Position numbers and translations under genes: made by a program. 64,000 nt of DNA from Diadema setosum. Its lineage: Eukaryota; Echinodermata; Echinoidea; Diadematoida; Diadematidae. Numbering within the stretch: the first letter of the stretch is position 1; every line of letters starts with the position of its first letter. The stretch covers positions 36,409,520 to 36,473,519 of the forward strand of contig NC_092701.1 of assembly GCF_964275005.1 (NCBI RefSeq). Reading direction: 5' to 3'. The notes beneath the pieces were generated by a model, which was not told where the DNA came from, ran no database searches, and saw only the letters and a program-made list of their open reading frames with translations. Positions 61,601 through 64,000 of this stretch are shown here, piece by piece.

Positions 61601-63877
61601 TGCCTCCGTCATAATAATTAATTCTCCCAAACAGTGTATACAGTTGCAGTACAATGTCTTCACAATGTGTGACGACAGTTTCACATAGCTGGCAAAATAA
61701 TGAAATGGCAGGTTTGTCAGAAATGTCTTGAATGTTCACTTTCCTTGAACTAGGTTTGCTATAATTTTCTTAGAATGCATGTACACTCCTATTTGTATTT
61801 GGGGAATTGAGGATTTTTACTTGACTTTTGACTGACCCTTATATAGAGTTTATGCACCAAGTAATTTCTAAGGCATGATGAAAAAGTATACTTACATTAC
61901 AAAATAAATATTGAAATTTTGAGGAGTTGACCTTGACCTTTGACCCCCTGATTATTGACCCATGACCCCTAAATTCCATAGATAATACCTACCAGTCAGT
62001 GCATGCATGTGTACCACGTTCAATGAAGACACATTGAACCATTAGCAAGAAAAGTGAAATATTAACATTTTCACCTGACCTGACCTGACCTTTGACCTTA
62101 TGACAGGAAACTCTCTGGAGAATCTTTACACAGTAGTACACTTGTACATGTCTACACTACGTTTCAAGAATATACCTTTGGGCATTGCATACAGTGTAGA
62201 TATGGAGAAACAGCACCAAAATCGACCTGAAGCAGTAAGTTCAAAGATGTGTGATTGTTACATGTGTCTGATTGATGATGATATCAGCTACATCTGCGAT
62301 GTAGATTTGGAACACACCAAAGCTCACACATGTTCCCTATTACAAATCTGATTTCCATGCAAAATACTATATAAGCTGTTATTTTCGTGAATCTCAGGTG
62401 GACTGCAAATTTAACAACATGCAAAAATGTCACCATACGCTAAGGTAGTACAAGATTTGTAGTGCGCATTTTGTAGGCCTCTGTGAAAGTTTGCGAAATC
62501 ATTTTTGTGAATATGGCCATAGGGTTCCTTTGCTCTTTGTATCAGTCAAATCCTTGTTTGCAGAAAGAAATACTGTATAAGCTGTTATTTTTGCAAGGAT
62601 TTCATTTTCGCGATTTTCGCAAATCACAGTTGGATCACAGATTTAACAACATGCAAATATGTCACCAGAAGCTGGAGGAATAGTAATTTTAAACAACATT
62701 TTTAGCATTTGACCTTGACCTTTTGACCTCTGCCATTTTCACTAAAAAATACTTAACTAATTGCCCCATCATACTTTATACTTGGACCAAGTTTGGTAAA
62801 ATTCCATTGAAACATTACTCAAGTTATCGCATAAATGAATGGGGACGGACAACCCAAAAACAAAATGCCTCCGGCACCACTTTTAGTGGAGGTAGAAAAA
62901 TAAATCCTATGGCCAACAGTTCCTTTCTAAAAACTGCAACATCGAAATTGGAAAGTATGTCAAGTTAAAAGAAAAGAAAGGGGAAGAAAATGAGACGATA
63001 ATGAGTATCTGTTCATGAAAATGATAAATATGCTCTAAAAGTGCACTGCTGTTATAACGGACACAATCACGACGACATTCTGGTTACAACAAAGTAACTC
63101 CAGGTCGCAAAATTATCAGCTCTTTGTTCCTTACTGTTCATTTGTCCGCTTATAACAAAATTTCAATATAATGAAAGAAAAAATTTGGTACCAAGGACTT
63201 TGTTATAACAGGAGTCCACTGTACGTGGTTATGTGTGTGCATGATGCGTTTTTATCTATTCATTCATTTATTCCATTTCATTTTCACAAAAGTCTCCAAT
63301 TTGTTTATCATCCTGATTATTCAAATTCAGAAATTCACTTTGCTCTATTTCAAACAAAAAAGGAGCTGTATTTTCATTTATGTTGGTATTTTCACATATG
63401 TACATCTTAGCAGCCTGTTATCAAGTATTTGATAAAAACCTGACATTGATGACAAAGAATTATTCAAATTTTTTACAATGTGTTCCATGCACTAATGATA
63501 TGACAATATATTAAAAAGAAAATACATTACCTGTCCCAGTCTGGCTCTTCAGTGTCAGGTAGTTTACTAGAGTGGGGGAAAGGGGAAAAAATAAACCCTC
63601 AACATACATGTACCATACATACATTGCCATAGATCTGTAGCATCAACAAATTTTTCAAATGTCAGTAATATGAATGTAGAAGAACATGTAGCACAGTAAA
63701 TGCCCAACCATCATTGCAAATTACATCAGGAGCAGGTATCGAAAGAACAAAACAAAGAAAATGATGTACCGTATTGCAAACTGGCCTAACTGAACACCTT
63801 ATGGCATGATAATACACAGCAATCTTTTCTATAAAGGCACTTACCTGAAACGCTTGATGCCGGGCACGAAGGGAGAA
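47079..63877 (-). CDS. Kolobok-like DDE transposase gene, 15 exons, 5' end beyond window
   Basis: Exons in transcript order: 63877-63845, 63566-63531, 61478-61422, 61013-60975, 60411-60355, 59378-59274, 58840-58546, 57826-57550, 56896-56660, 55315-55239, 54859-54752, 52304-52096, 51600-51532, 50144-50049, 47328-47079. They join in frame with GT-AG introns to 647 aa plus TGA. Visible: a disordered N-terminal linker; an acidic run near 126-145; a zinc-binding set C185, C188, C209, H211, H213; then an RNase-H-like core with DARNDSPGFSAQYCTYT (301-317), TDAHP (D369), DVWHGAKNIGKK (D390, a D-x-x-H motif) and GELESLHN (E516). This pattern is that of transposases usually placed in or near Kolobok; the superfamily name is from memory. 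No stop or frameshift was found. Introns carry other transposons, so the insertion is not recent. It may be an active transposase or a domesticated one. Confidence 0.85.
49574..49609. repeat. (AC)n microsatellite
   Basis: About 17 uninterrupted units in the last intron of the transposase gene. Confidence 0.95.
50403..51141 (-). mobile_element. TTAA G-tract MITE, copy 3 (reverse orientation)
   Basis: Starts TAAACCCTAATCCCACAAGG and ends with a long C run, AAATAGGG and TTAA (51138-51141). It shares CGGATCTCTGTC, AAATTTGGTCTCAAAGG and the AACGGTATGGCC block with the other copies. It lies in the last intron of the transposase gene. Confidence 0.7.
52898..54014 (+). repeat. GCCTCCGCC-family repeat, longest copy
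   Basis: About 1.1 kb bounded by GGTATGCCTCCGCCATAATG on the left and GTGGCGGAGGCATA on the right, so the ends are short inverted repeats. Inside are TTTGACCTTGACCTTTGACC-type runs and GGACGGACAG. No protein. It lies in the intron between exons 54859-54752 and 52304-52096. Confidence 0.8.
55636..56367 (+). mobile_element. TTAA G-tract MITE, copy 4
   Basis: Same orientation as copy 1: a G run at the left, TTTTGAGACCAAATTTGTTG, CCGTTCCGAAGCC, then CGGCCGAGATCTGAAGG, a C run, AAATAGCCCAGGTAAG and TTAA (56364-56367). It lies in the intron between the DARNDSPG and DVWH exons. Confidence 0.7.
57128..57470 (+). repeat. GCCTCCGCC-family repeat, left fragment
   Basis: ACTAGAAATGTCACTAAAGT then TATGCCTCAGCTATACTACA matches the left end of the 52898 copy. 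The right part is missing. Confidence 0.65.
61597..62900 (+). repeat. GCCTCCGCC-family repeat with nested direct repeat
   Basis: Left GGTATGCCTCCGTCATAAT, right CCTCCGGCACCACTTTTAGT then GGAGGTAGAAAAA. Nested inside, ATACT.TATAAGCTGTTATTTT with AACATGCAAA.ATGTCACC occurs twice (about 62360-62443 and 62568-62665), the second copy longer and CG-bearing. Confidence 0.7.
63041..63222. mobile_element. TTATAAC MITE (mariner-like size)
   Basis: GCACTGCTGTTATAACGGAC at the left and TTGTTATAACAGGAGTCCAC at the right form inverted ends of about 20-25 bp in a 180-bp element. It lies in the intron between transposase exons 63566-63531 and 61478-61422. Confidence 0.65.
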
Positions 63878-64000
63878 CTGAAAAAGGGCAAGCTGTTAAT
63901 GGAAACAAAATAGAACATACATGGGAAATTACTGACTTCAGCCATATGAAATGTTTGTCACAAGAAATTCATGTTTGCAAACTACACATATCAAATCAAA

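Overview
The window is eukaryotic nuclear DNA from a marine deuterostome, most likely an echinoderm and probably a sea urchin. The evidence is AT-rich intron-dense genes with canonical GT-AG introns of about 0.5-3 kb, long homopolymeric G/C tracts, many foldback and MITE-type elements, and an interspersed repeat ending in a GGCGGAGGCATA motif that I associate with echinoderm-type genomes. There are no bacterial operons, CRISPR arrays or prophage features.

Layout. (1) 3.4-10.4 kb, minus strand: a complete seven-exon STEEP1 (CXorf56) homologue of 219 aa. (2) 15.9-28.9 kb, minus strand: nine exons coding the membrane half of a V-type proton ATPase subunit a (399 aa visible). No exon for its cytosolic N-terminal half can be found in the window. 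(3) 29-41 kb: a gene-free accessory block of nested repeats, including a 1-kb foldback element, a perfect 134-bp inverted repeat, a degenerate ~85-bp minisatellite, several MITEs and microsatellites. (4) 41.1-44.8 kb, plus strand: a four-exon gene for a stand-alone P2X7 C-terminal (ballast-type) cysteine-rich domain protein, with an acidic start and a lysine-rich GSKx repeat. (5) 47.1-63.9 kb, minus strand, running off the right edge: a 15-exon gene for a Kolobok-like DDE transposase with intact reading frame, zinc-binding cysteines and apparent catalytic residues. It is preceded by a run of phase-symmetric mini-exons.

Genes 4 and 5 lie tail to tail and 2.3 kb apart. Neither is a housekeeping gene. 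A free ballast-domain protein next to an intact multi-exon transposase is the most interesting arrangement in the window: it could be an element-borne pair, or two domesticated genes. STEEP1 and V-ATPase a are ordinary conserved genes with no evident functional link to this pair.

Repeats explain most of the remaining sequence. One TTAA-flanked, G-tract-ended non-autonomous family has four copies (3.9, 22.6, 50.4 and 55.6 kb). The GCCTCCGCC family has five copies or fragments, all in the same orientation. A tRNA-derived SINE has three copies. One MITE family has three copies. Exon boundaries were worked out by hand from reading-frame continuity and splice consensus; no alignment or transcript data were used.
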